In this document: positions 43,274 to 53,417 of the stretch, piece after piece
Position numbering within the stretch: the stretch's first letter is position 1
Layout of the letters: every line of letters starts with the position of its first letter
From: Gordius sp. MW1
Taxonomy: Eukaryota > Nematomorpha > Gordioida > Gordea > Gordiidae
Assembly: GCA_964036665.1 (NCBI GenBank)
Contig: OZ038528.1
Coordinates: forward strand, 18,959,245 to 19,023,244
Direction: 5' to 3'
DNA: 64,000 bases
Made by a program: the position numbers and the translations under genes
Notes under the pieces: generated by a model
The model's database searches: none
The model's input: only the letters and a program-made list of their open reading frames with translations
Told to the model about the DNA's origin: nothing

Positions 43274-44599
43274 TTATGATTCAAAAATGTCGCATGTGTC
43301 ATCTTGTAAAAGTGGCCAACTGTCGGCCAGGGATTTAAAATTGTACTTAGCTATAAAAATACCAATTTTTTGTTTAAGTAAAAAATTAGTGGAATATTTA
43401 GAGGGCGGGCAGCGACGGCTGATTTCTTTAAAAAGCTTAATGGCGGCCGGACCAAAAGTCCCAGAACACGAGGCAACGATAGGGGTAAAGATATTAGATG
43501 GTAGGAGGGCCTGGTATTTAACCGTTTTGCGGTGTTCGGCGAGAGTCAGAGCGTTGTAGTTTTGGTTAGAGGGGGCGAAAATGTCTATGCAGGTGAAATC
43601 CCATTTAAGGGGTAGACCATTTTGCCAAGGGATAAGGGTAGAGCCGTCTGGTCGCATCCTTCCCTCCAACAAAGGGTCTGACGGCTCTAAAACGGAGGGA
43701 ATGTTCGCTTTTTTAAAAGCGGCTTGGATAAGGCTATTCACCTTTTCGTGCCTTATGTATTTACATTTATTGTAAAGGCAGTGTAGGGGATGCCTTGCAT
43801 AAATGTCTATGCTCTGAAAGCAGTTGCGGCAGGAATATTCCTTTAAATAGGGAATTCCTAGTCTGAGGGCGATGGCGTATGCTAGCTCTGGGTCCTCCAA
43901 CATCAATCCAGAAAGTGAGCTAGGATAAGCTTCAAGCCACTCGTGACCCGATCCGTCAAAAACTAAAGATTTAAGGTTGAAGTGCTGGCGGGCGTCGCAA
44001 CTCGATAAGAGGTAATCAACGGAGCGCGATACGAGGCCAGCATTCCAATCCTTTTGTCTAGAGGTTATGGGGAAGGGGGTCCCTGGGTTGACGTTGGCTG
44101 ACCAGACGTCTAGGGCTTCTACAAACGACGGATCCTCATTTGTTGTGATTAAACGGTCGATCAATCCTTGGGCAGATTTATAAGAAGAGATAAACGCAGC
44201 TAACGAAATTGAGGTAGCTGGGCGTATGCCCAAGCCGCCAGCTTTAGTAGGTAAAGAGGCTTGGAGCCACGAGGAAGTGCTGAATTTGATATTAAGAATT
44301 GCTTCTAAAGTATTCTTCATGAAGCTATCGTAGCTTTTTAAAATCTCGGGCAATAAAAAGGCTGAAGAGGACCGGAAGCAGTGTTGAATTTTTGAGATGT
44401 TGAAATAGTTTTTAATGATATAAAATGCGTGGTGTTTGGGGAGGGTATTAAGAATATCCATCTTCGATGTAAGAGTTGATAAGTGGCTATGCAAAAATTC
44501 TTTTAAGGCGATTTGCCCACCTATTGGAGAGCCTAGATGAGTAAAACTCATCAATTCAACTTTTAAAAAGGGCTTAAAAATGGGAAATTTGTTTATCAA
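43274..44599 (-). pseudogene. RLE-type non-LTR retrotransposon, 5'-truncated: thumb, zinc knuckle, endonuclease
   Basis: A 441-codon open frame that begins after the reverse-transcriptase catalytic motifs and corresponds to the second half of the element at 62074-63907. Landmarks are GGLGIRPATSISLAAF near residue 120, GHEWLEAYPS near 220, and a CCHC-type knuckle CRNCFQSIDIYARHPLHC. An RLE-like core, RMRPDGSTLIPW then WDFTCIDIF, and a conserved CSGTFGPAA follow. Its order of domains resembles R2 elements, but it is a different family from the one at 4411. The upstream part, including the YxDD region, is absent, so it cannot act alone. Confidence 0.8.
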
Positions 44600-44929
44600 G
44601 CAATTTTGATTTTAAGGCTAATAATGGAATTGTGCGGAAATGAAAGGAGAAAATTTGATCATTTTTTTAAACTCTAATTTTTTAAATCATGTTTTTTATA
44701 CATCTTAATCTTTCGTTCAATAAATAATCATGAGAATTTTATTTTATTCTAATGTATATGTTAGACGGTAAAGCAAGTTGAGACATTAATATTTAAAAAA
44801 GAAAAATGGTAGTTCACAAAATCGTGAATAGGTTTTGTGATGTTTATTATTATTTATAGCATGAAGATATTTTACCTTTCAAAAATTTAAATCGCGAAAA
44901 TCCAAAACTTTGATTAACTTAAAAGAAAT

Positions 44930-45305
44930 TCATAAATGTATGAGATAAATTAATCATATGTTTCAATATTAATTATAAAATATAATATATAATGGCATTA
45001 ATTTAAACGATATGTCTATTATGCAATTTAAGATTCATAACCTTCAACCCGACCCGACCCGAGTTTAAAATTTTTCAACCCAAACCCAACCCGACCCTAA
45101 AGCATTTTAAAATTTTTAACCAGAACCAGACCCCAAGGCATTTTAAAATTTTCAACCCGAACGTCGGGTCGGGTTGAAGGTTATAAATCTTACATTGCAT
45201 AACAAACATATCTTTTAAATTAATGCCATTATATAGAATATATTTTTTAATTAATATCGAAATGTATCATTAATTAATCTCATTTATTCATTTAATTCAT
45301 TTCCT
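44930..45305. repeat. Fold-back inverted repeat with arms of about 135 bp
   Basis: The left arm (about 44930-45060) and right arm (about 45165-45305) are inverted copies, for example ATAATGGCATTAATTTAAA against TTTAAATTAATGCCATTAT. The centre holds ACCCGACCCG motifs. It could form a long hairpin. It may be a fold-back element, or two copies of a hAT end joined head to head. Confidence 0.75.
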
Positions 45306-45498
45306 TGTAATTTACTTCTAATTTTTGTATCTGGTCAATTAATTAAGTGAATTATGGATCCACATAAATTACAGAAGCTGATTGACAATAAAACCTATAG
45401 AGTGTAAAGAACTTAGTGGTTAAATACAAGGTTTGGGAATTGTTTGATTTCATATATGACGACAATGACAAAAAAAAAATTATGTGAGATGTTCTGCC

Positions 45499-46870
45499 CA
45501 GAGGTCAGATTTGTTTGGAATTTTATGCCCGAACCCAGCCCGGTTCCATTTCTTAACCTCATTGCCCGCCCGAGCCCGCCCGAACTTTCTAGGTGTCCGC
45601 CCGGGCCCGCCCGAAACATTAGAGCTGCCCGAAATGCCCAGCCCGAAATATTACATTTGCCTGTTAGGCCCGTAATTTTGCGATCTCAAATTCTTTCAAC
45701 CACTATTAAAAAATAGGCATTTAATTAATGGCATATTGAATAAAACAAATATAGCAATATTTTATTATTCCGGACAAAATCTAATTATTTAAAAGTCGAA
45801 TAATTTTTTGAAATGATGCTTTTGATCTTTAATTTTAATCCTAATAGGTCAAAAAAGTTAGTGTTAGGTCTTTCTAAAAAATTTAATTAAATCTTTGAAA
45901 TATTAGTAGCACTGGCAAAACCGCTCTAGTCACAATATTTTAATAGATTAATTGCTAATGCATTTAGGGACAAACATGTTAGAACGTTTAAAAATTAAAA
46001 TAGCAAAATATTAATTGAATGCAGCCGATGTCCATGAAAGTATTTATGTAGCAGTGTTTTAATTAAGTTTAAAGTATACATATTTTATAAATAATCTTAC
46101 AATAAACAAAATTATAATCCCCTTTTGGATTAACCCGATTATGCCATACCCTATAAATAAACTTTTTAATAAATAAAATTAGTTCAATTAATCAATCTGT
46201 GCTCTTAGAACTTACTTTTTAATAACAAATACAATAATTTATCAATAGAATTTAAATGTAATTCTTAAAAGAAAGGTATAGAAATTTATTATGCTTAGCG
46301 ATAGCAACAAGCATTGGGGAAGCTTTGTTAAATGACAAAATGCATTGTAAAAATTTTTAGGCGAAACGTTTAAAAGTTCAATTAGGGGGGACGGTTGAAA
46401 AAAAAATGTGAAAAATTTTGAGGGCGTAGCCAGGGGGTGGCAGGGAGGGAGGGTAAGATTTGTTAAAAAAATTTAACACTTGCATGCATTGTGTCAATTT
46501 GAGCATGACGCTTTTGTGATATGTATAGAGAGAGGTACATGTGAATTACGAACATTGAATGGGCTACATAAATATAAATATTTCAATCTATTCCATGAAC
46601 GTAGATAGGGATAGGGATTTGATGGAAATAGAGTGGTTCGGGCAAAAATTATAAAACTAACTGGGGGACGGATGGCGAAATCAGGTTAGTTAACTCTTTT
46701 AGCATTTAATATACAATCATATTAAAAAGTAACAAAATAATACATTATCTAATAAATCTCAAGCCCGAATTGCCCGAATCCTATCATCGAGCCCGCCCGG
46801 GCCTGCCCAAAAATAAAAATTTAGCCGGGCCGGGCAGGTTCTGGCAGCGGGCCGGGCTATCTGGTCTCTG
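45499..46870. mobile_element. Non-autonomous hAT with GCCCGA subterminal repeats
   Basis: Terminal repeats CAGAGGTCAGAT and ATCTGGTCTCTG, and an exact 8-bp duplication GTTCTGCC (45491-45498 and 46871-46878). GCCCGCCCGAGCCC-type motifs lie near both ends. A fragment of the GGCGTAGCCAGGGGG MITE lies inside at about 46422. No transposase frame. Confidence 0.92.
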
Positions 46871-47011
46871 GTTCTGCCTGTTATGCTATATACACATATA
46901 GTGCAACAGCAACAGGTAATATATCATATTGTTAAGAATATTTTATTGATAAATTTAAAAATCATTATGTGGTATATTAAACTTAGGAACTAATCATCTA
47001 AGGAAACATGT

Positions 47012-47170
47012 GTGTCAGATAAAAAAAAAGATCAACCTTCTTTGGATGGTTTTTTGGAAATGAATCAACCCCCTATGAAAATTAAAGATTCCTATATGAT
47101 AAAAAAAGATCTCACGGCAAAAATTGTGGATTTCTGTGCAAAGATCTTTTGCATCAATACATGGGGATGG
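47012..47170 (+). pseudogene. Possible hAT transposase N-terminal fragment
   Basis: The frame QPSLDGFLEMNQPPMK and IKKDLTAKIVDFCAKIF resembles the linker between BED finger and catalytic core in hAT transposases. Short and isolated, so low confidence. Confidence 0.3.
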
Positions 47171-47199
47171 ATTTATTGCTTTATGCTTGTAATAGGCTG

Positions 47200-47400
47200 C
47201 ATACTGCGCGGTCGTATTCAAATTAGATGTTATAGACTAACTTCTACTTTCACACGTATCATCCCACTATCACGCGGAGCAACAGCATAAGACTGCACTA
47301 GAATATTCAAATTCTACTTTCGCGCGTATCATTCCACTATCACCCCACTATCACGTGTATCACCCCACTATCACATATATATACAAAATTGTGTTACTTA
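47200..47400. repeat. Short imperfect tandem repeat, TATCACCCCACTATCACG
   Basis: Several imperfect units of about 18-20 bp containing ATCACCCCACTATCAC. Function unknown. Confidence 0.6.
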
Positions 47401-47629
47401 AAAACAGTCTTGTTTCGTGTTTTGTAATTGGAGATTTAACAAATATAATTAAGACTCAACAGGCCTTAGGGTCAAACTGAATATGTATGCTTGGAGTCGG
47501 GAAATGAACACAAAGAAACACACCTGCAAATCGATGACTGCTGTTTTAGCAGTAGGAAGGAATTCTAATATCTTGATTCGAGGGTACAGTGTGAGGGAGA
47601 TGTGGAAAACGAAATTAAGGCAAAAATAA

Positions 47630-48130
47630 CGCAGAATTCAGGGAGTTGAGTGGTGTTCTAGGTTACAAACACATACCACTCAAATTAAAAGGGCGGTTAT
47701 ATAAGACCGTTATTGTACGCACGGTATTGTATGGAGCGAAAACCTAGGCAATTAAGGCAAAAGAGGAGCAAAGCTTGGCTACAATGAGATGCGAATTTTA
47801 AGATGATTGGGAATAAGTGAGAAGGGCCACATAAAAAGAATCAAAGGATAAACTAAATGAAGTTCCGATTTAGAGAAAGCTTGTAAGAAATTGAGATGGT
47901 ATGGCCATTTGAGGAGACGTAAGGAAAGTCACCTGGCGAAACGTATCCAGAAGGTGCAAGTCGAAGGTAAGGCAAATAGAGGGGGACCTAAACTGACATG
48001 AAAACATAAAATAGATATGGACTTGAAAAGGTACAAGCTAAAGCGGAGCTGGTGTAAGTGCAGGAATATGTAGAGAAACTACTTGAAGGAGTTGACCACT
48101 AAGTGTGATAAACAACTGTAGGAAAAAAAT
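47630..48130 (+). pseudogene. Decayed LINE (RTE/CR1-type) C-terminal region
   Basis: Broken frames read LKLKGRLYKTVIVRTVLYGA then RWYGHLRRRK-like sequence and a Gly/Arg/Lys-rich end. This resembles the common tail after the reverse transcriptase in RTE-like LINEs. It is full of frameshifts and stops. The catalytic region is not present nearby. Confidence 0.55.
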
Positions 48131-48529
48131 GCTTAAACCTCACCAAGAAATGCACTATTTTATATGATGGGATAACATAGCTAACACGGGTACGATCAGT
48201 AGCAAAGTGTGTTTCTAAGAGAAGGCAAAGCAGGTATACAAAAAGATAAAAAGACATGGTGGTGGAATTTAGTTATTAAACCATTTATAATTCCAACCAT
48301 AATAATTTGAGGTAATAATTGGGATTGCTTTACTAATAATTACGATTCGGATTACGTGATTGTATAATAAATTTTGGGAATATATATTTAATCGGGGAAA
48401 AGTTAGCAAAATTAAGTCTTTAAATTGCCATTTATGAGGAAAAAATCGATGTGGAGTAATTTATATTATATTATTCTACAATAATAATAATAATAATGAG
48501 ATAGTGGAGGGAAGGGGGTATATTACGAA

Positions 48530-49775
48530 CGAAAAGTGCCGAGTGTAAATCTATTTCTTCGCCCCTTCTTAAATACAAAATAAGATAAAACTGAAAGTGT
48601 GAAAGGAAAAGTTGTCATGAATTATCAGGATAAAACAAATGCAAAGGCCTAGTTGCATAACTTTAGCATTTGGTGTAAACTACACACACATCAATGAAGC
48701 AAAAGCTAAATGAAATTGTTGAAAAATCTAACAAAAAATAGCCAAAATGACCAAATTCTAGCTATGTGGGAAAAGGACTATAATATTTTTATGACTTTTG
48801 ATAGATTTTTTTATTTGTCTCATTTATCTTCAAGTGTATAATAACAACTCTTTTCCACAAAAAATTGATTTATTTGACAACAATGTGGCAGAATGTAGAA
48901 TTAATACAGAATATCATAAATATGTTTAACAATATGCAAGATTTTGAATTGCAAAATTGTAATTAGGAGGTATGTAGTAGACATCTTGTATGGGTGAAGG
49001 AGATAAACAAACTGAGCGTTGCAAAAAATATCCAGCCATAACTAACGGGTAATATTCAGAATCAGTTATTGCCAAATTTCCGAAAAATCCGATAGTATTT
49101 CTAGCAAAAGTTATCTTTATAAAATTATCAGAGTAAATATCAAAGATTTTTTCCTTCATAAAGAATATTTTAGACAATGATGATTTTCTAATATGTGAAC
49201 TGAATATTAGGGTGAACCCACTTTAATTAAATCATCTTCTATTGAATTCCAAATTGCAAATATGTCGTCACCACACCAAAATGGTGGAGCGAAGATTTTG
49301 ATAATTAGTTTTCTAAGTGGGATAAATAAATGTTTGTCTGGGAGCAATAGGCATGCTGCCCATGGCATAGCCATCGATTTGATCATAATTTTTGAAATTG
49401 AATTGGAAATCATTTTTTTTTGTACAAAATAATAATAGATCTTTAAAAATGTCCTTCAACATAGATATGCAAATATAGATTATATTAGATTTAGGAATTT
49501 GTGTAAATAGGTTTTTTTTACATCTAAACGAATTATGCATGCATAGATGAAGATTAGATTGATGTGAGAGGTCATGTAAAATCAGGTAAATTTTAGAATG
49601 TGTATTTATTTTTAAAGAGAGGTGATAAGAATTTAATTAAATACTTTGAGAGAATGTAATTGTAGGCGTTATTATAAGTTGACTTGATAGGGGTATATGT
49701 TTTGTATCCGTATAATTGAGGGATTTGAGAACATGAGGATCTCACTTAATTTCTCCTTGGTTAAAAGATTTTACT
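48530..49775 (-). pseudogene. Penelope-like retroelement relic, copy 1
   Basis: Minus-strand frames carry a reverse-transcriptase block, FNFKNYDQIDGYAMGS (about 49350-49440), and a degraded catalytic box, CGDDIFAIW (about 49270). These match the QxDGxAMGS and YVDDIF motifs of Penelope-like elements. Another end frame is at 48926-49177. The whole 1.2-kb block is repeated at 60690-62060. Stops and frameshifts make it inactive. Confidence 0.6.
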
Positions 49776-49859
49776 TTTATTCAGTGCTTTTTCATGGGAT
49801 ATTACCGTTTTTTGAGGATACTTATATTATTGTTTTTTACAAAGGAAAATAATTCAATT

Positions 49860-49995
49860 CAATTTCATAAATTATAACAAATTGATGGCTGTGCCATGGG
49901 CATGCCTATTGCTCCCGTTTTGGCAAACATTTATTTATCCCACTTAGAAAACTAATTATCAAATCTACGCTTTTCCCACCCTTTTGTTGTGTTGA
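49860..49995 (+). pseudogene. Penelope-like fragment, opposite orientation
   Basis: The plus strand reads QIDGCAMGMPIAPVLANIYL and then a degraded region before TTYLQF. It is the same reverse-transcriptase motif as in the neighbouring minus-strand relic, so two copies lie head to head. Confidence 0.6.
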
Positions 49996-49999
49996 CGAC

Positions 50000-50640
50000 A
50001 TATTTGCAATTTTAATATTTTATTAAATTTCTATAAATGTTACGATTTCGCAAAACAAAAATATATAAGCCTAAGCTTTATTAGTAAATATATATCTTGT
50101 GGCTAATAATTCGTAAAATTATATATTTGGGGACATCATATAATATTGTTTTACACTAGAATATAATGGATTACTTTTAAATTTAAAGGTATTTGTGTGA
50201 AATTATATTGGTACATTGAAACATTTTTATGTTATTAATTTAGTAACAATGCTACTTTTATATATTACAACTTTTTAAAGTGTACCCTAAATACTTCTTA
50301 TATTATAAATAATGACTAGAAATATCCACCTGCACATTTGGGGTTTTATGACAATGTAATAATAAAATGCAATAAATTCTTTAAAAGCAAATCGATAAGA
50401 GTTATATATCAAATGTTTTAAACATAGATTTAAAGGGTCTACTAATTTTTGTCGTTGCTAAATAACGGTCCCATCCAGTGCAAATAAGCAATTGATTAAA
50501 ATATAAATAAACCCTTGATTTATTGTGTCTATAATTTTGAAACACTTTTATAAATTGAACTATTTTTGCATGTGTTACGACTGGGAATATTATTTAATAC
50601 ACGTTACGAAGGGATACAAAAATAATAAGTGTCCTACTCG
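50000..50640. repeat. Diverged relative of the 30.1-31.4 kb repeat
   Basis: Shares TTTAGTAACAATGCT, ACACTAGAATATAATGGA-type and GTCCCATCCAG-type words with 30640-31040, in the same order. Old and degraded, without GAGACGAG ends nearby. Confidence 0.45.
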
Positions 50641-50937
50641 TGTATATCAAACGAATATATAAGTTAAAACCAATTAAGGGTAATTTGATTGACAACACAT
50701 TGGTAAATAACGAATCGGGGTCAAAATAGCAGAATTATGAAAAAATAGCAGAAAAAGTCTGGGGGATGGAAAATGCGAAGCGCATAGACATTTTAGAATT
50801 ATACGACAAAACAGCATATATTTAATTGTTATTTTCATGTCTTATTTTAAAGAATTTGTCTCATTTTTGAGCAAGAAGAGAATAAGTATACAAAATATAG
50901 ATTTTAATGCATATTTGGTTAGAATTTAAAAAATCTT

Positions 50938-51267
50938 CAAACAAATCTCCCAAGAACTAATAATCACATAGAAGGAATCCACAATAAGCTAAAGAAACTT
51001 GTAAAGGCTTCCCATCCCAATATTTATCAATTTATTGATTATCTCAAAAAGATACAGAAAGAAACTAACTCAAATATCTATAAAATTAACCAAGGAAAAA
51101 CAATAAACCCAAAATCTAAGAAAGAAATCAACAAAGAATCTTGTATTAATAATTTAAAAGAACATTATACTAACAGTGAAATAGACCCATCTCAATTTCT
51201 AAAAACAATATCATGTTATCTAAAATATAAAGAAAGAGATGCAATGTTAAATATTATAACCACTTGA
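50938..51267 (+). pseudogene. MULE transposase C-terminal fragment
   Basis: About 109 open codons including LPRTNNHIEGIHNKLKKLVK and HPNIYQFIDYLKKIQKE. This matches the region after the catalytic core of MULE-type transposases, where NN-x-x-EG-x-H precedes a helical stretch. No upstream DDE core or BED/FLYWCH finger is visible, so it is a relic. Confidence 0.6.
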
Positions 51268-51435
51268 TTATTTGTCTGTTATAATTTAGTAAATATTAAT
51301 AAAATTGGTCTGTTATAATCTAGTAAATATTTATAAAAAAAACTTAAATGAGTGTAAAGGCAAAACATTTTAAAGGGTCAAAGTAGCAGGATTAAAAAGT
51401 AGCAGAATAATATGACTTTTAGATAATCAATATAA

Positions 51436-51515
51436 CCCTGACCTAAAACACTAACCCTAACCTAAAACACTAACCCCTACCTAAAACACTAACCCCGACC
51501 TAAAACACTAACCCT
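51436..51515. repeat. Tandem repeat of CTAACCTAAAACACTAACCC
   Basis: Four near-perfect units of 20 bp, telomere-like in look (CTAACCC). Directly precedes the 110-bp tandem array. Confidence 0.8.
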
Positions 51516-51530
51516 CCTCACCAATCTAAG

Positions 51531-51945
51531 ATGGAAGTATTAGTATTCAACATCTATAATATAAACTATGAATAAAAGATAGGTTAAAACTTAAATTCTA
51601 TTTCCTTTATTTCCAAAATTGTAAAAATAATATCATATCCATGGAAGTATTAGTATTCAACATCTATAATATAAATTATGAATAAAAGATAGGTTAAAAC
51701 TTAAATTCTATTTCCTTTATTTCCAAAATTATAAATATAATATCATATCCATGGAAGTATTAGTATTCAACATCTTTAATATAAATTATGAATAGAATTT
51801 TAGGTTAAAACTTTTAATTCTATTTCCTTTATTTCCAAAATTGTAAATATAATATGATATCCATGGAAGTATTAGTATACAACATCTATAATATAAATTA
51901 TGAATAAAAGATAGGTTAAAACTTACATTTTAATTCATCATATCA
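51531..51945. repeat. 110-bp tandem array, about 3.8 units
   Basis: Units start ATGGAAGTATTAGTATTCAA at 51531, 51641, 51751 and 51863. Units differ at only a few positions, so the array is fairly young. Confidence 0.9.
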
Positions 51946-51998
51946 ATAAACAGATGTTCAATCTTGACCAGTTCTAACCAGTCTTGATCAGTTCTGAC

Positions 51999-52280
51999 CA
52001 TAGACTAATAGACTGCTCATTCCCTTTTAAAAAGTGTTCCACATTTTGACATCCATTTTGAAAAGTAAATCATGAATTTTGGCCAATTCATATGGTTTGA
52101 TGAATTTTTAAAGTCGCTATAATGATTAGAATGGGTTATTTCATGTTTTGAAATCGATGATTATTGTCCAATACAATTCATCGCTATACAAACTCTACTT
52201 CACTTATCAAAATGGCTGTCGTTTTTGGCAACACTTTTGATGCGTGAATATATAAGAGATGAGCAGTCTATTAGTCTATG
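51999..52280. mobile_element. hAT-type MITE with 22-bp perfect inverted ends
   Basis: The first 22 bases, starting CATAGACTAATAGACTGCTC, are exactly inverted at 52259-52280. Exact 8-bp duplication GTTCTGAC (51991-51998 and 52281-52288). Non-coding, 282 bp. Confidence 0.9.
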
Positions 52281-52439
52281 GTTCTGACCAATTCTGCTGT
52301 TTTTTTTCTGCGGTTTCGACCCGGTCCCGTAAATAACGTATCCCCTGAGGCACTTCGCACTCCAATTACCTCTCTAAAGCATGTAGTGGCAAACAGGAAA
52401 TCTTTAAAAATGATTTTTCTAATTTGCCCATACTATAGA

Positions 52440-52825
52440 AACTGTTATTTTATTTGTATTATTTGTTAAGTAACTCTATACAATATAGTAACTTGTTATA
52501 ACTTGTTTTTATATTATTAAACTTTATTTAAAGTTAGAGAAAACAAATAAAAAATCTAACGGATTAAAAATAGTCAAGTAGCACAAGCGATATTCAACAT
52601 GTTCATTGGTTTTTTTGTTAGCCATCCTTATTCCTTTTAATTTTCTATATATTATTAAATTTACATAAAAAAATCAGGTTTTTATAAAAGTCGAGACATG
52701 TCAAGAATTCTTGTCAAGACGAGACCGAGATTTAACCCGAGACGAGATCGAGATTCTCATGATCGCACCCGAAATGAGACGAGATTTTGCTTTCGAGACC
52801 AAGACGAGATCGAAACACCAAAAAT
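52440..52825. repeat. Right-end relic of the GAGACGAG hAT-like family
   Basis: Contains GTCGAGACATGTCAAGAATTC, then GACGAGACCGAGATT and GAGACGAGATCGAGATTCTC, matching 42120-42270. No matching left end is seen close by. Confidence 0.6.
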
Positions 52826-53417
52826 TTATTGTAGTCTTAAAAATCAATTAAGGGAGCTAATGACTTACTTTTTCGTTTGTTCTAAAAGGTAATATGGCTG
52901 TCTCATTGGTCAGAGTAATGAAGTTTAAGGTACAATTCTGGTTAAGGCATTGATTGTCAAGAACTGTATTTAATAAAATATATTCTTAAAAAGAAAGAGT
53001 AAAATTACTTTGGGTTCAAACGTGGAATTAAAACTTGTCTATCTATTTAATGCTTTTTTTAAATATGTCAAATCGAATTCCAAGGTGTGGATAGAATTAT
53101 TTAAAGTTATTGAAATAGGGACATTCATTTCCATATTTATTTTATAAATTGACTAATTTTCTGAAGGAAAGAGCTTAAGACTACAATTTCTAAATTATAT
53201 CATGAATTAGTTCTAACCATAATAACTTGATCGTTGGCAAATTAGATGTCACATATTCCCGGCGTCTTACATGAATTGTTACCCCTAATATAATACAATT
53301 ATTTAACATTTAAGCAAGCGTTGAATACTTGAGCCATATTTTTTATTAAACCGAGGAAATGCGGTTAATGATTGATTTCCCTCTATAATTATTTTATTAA
53401 TGTAAGCACAATGAAGT

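Noticed and set aside
47012..47290. A host gene of 92 codons
   Set aside because: The first half looks like a hAT transposase linker and the second half runs into simple repeat, so a host gene is unlikely.
51436..51945. CRISPR-like array
   Set aside because: The repeats are contiguous tandem units without unique spacers, in an animal genome.
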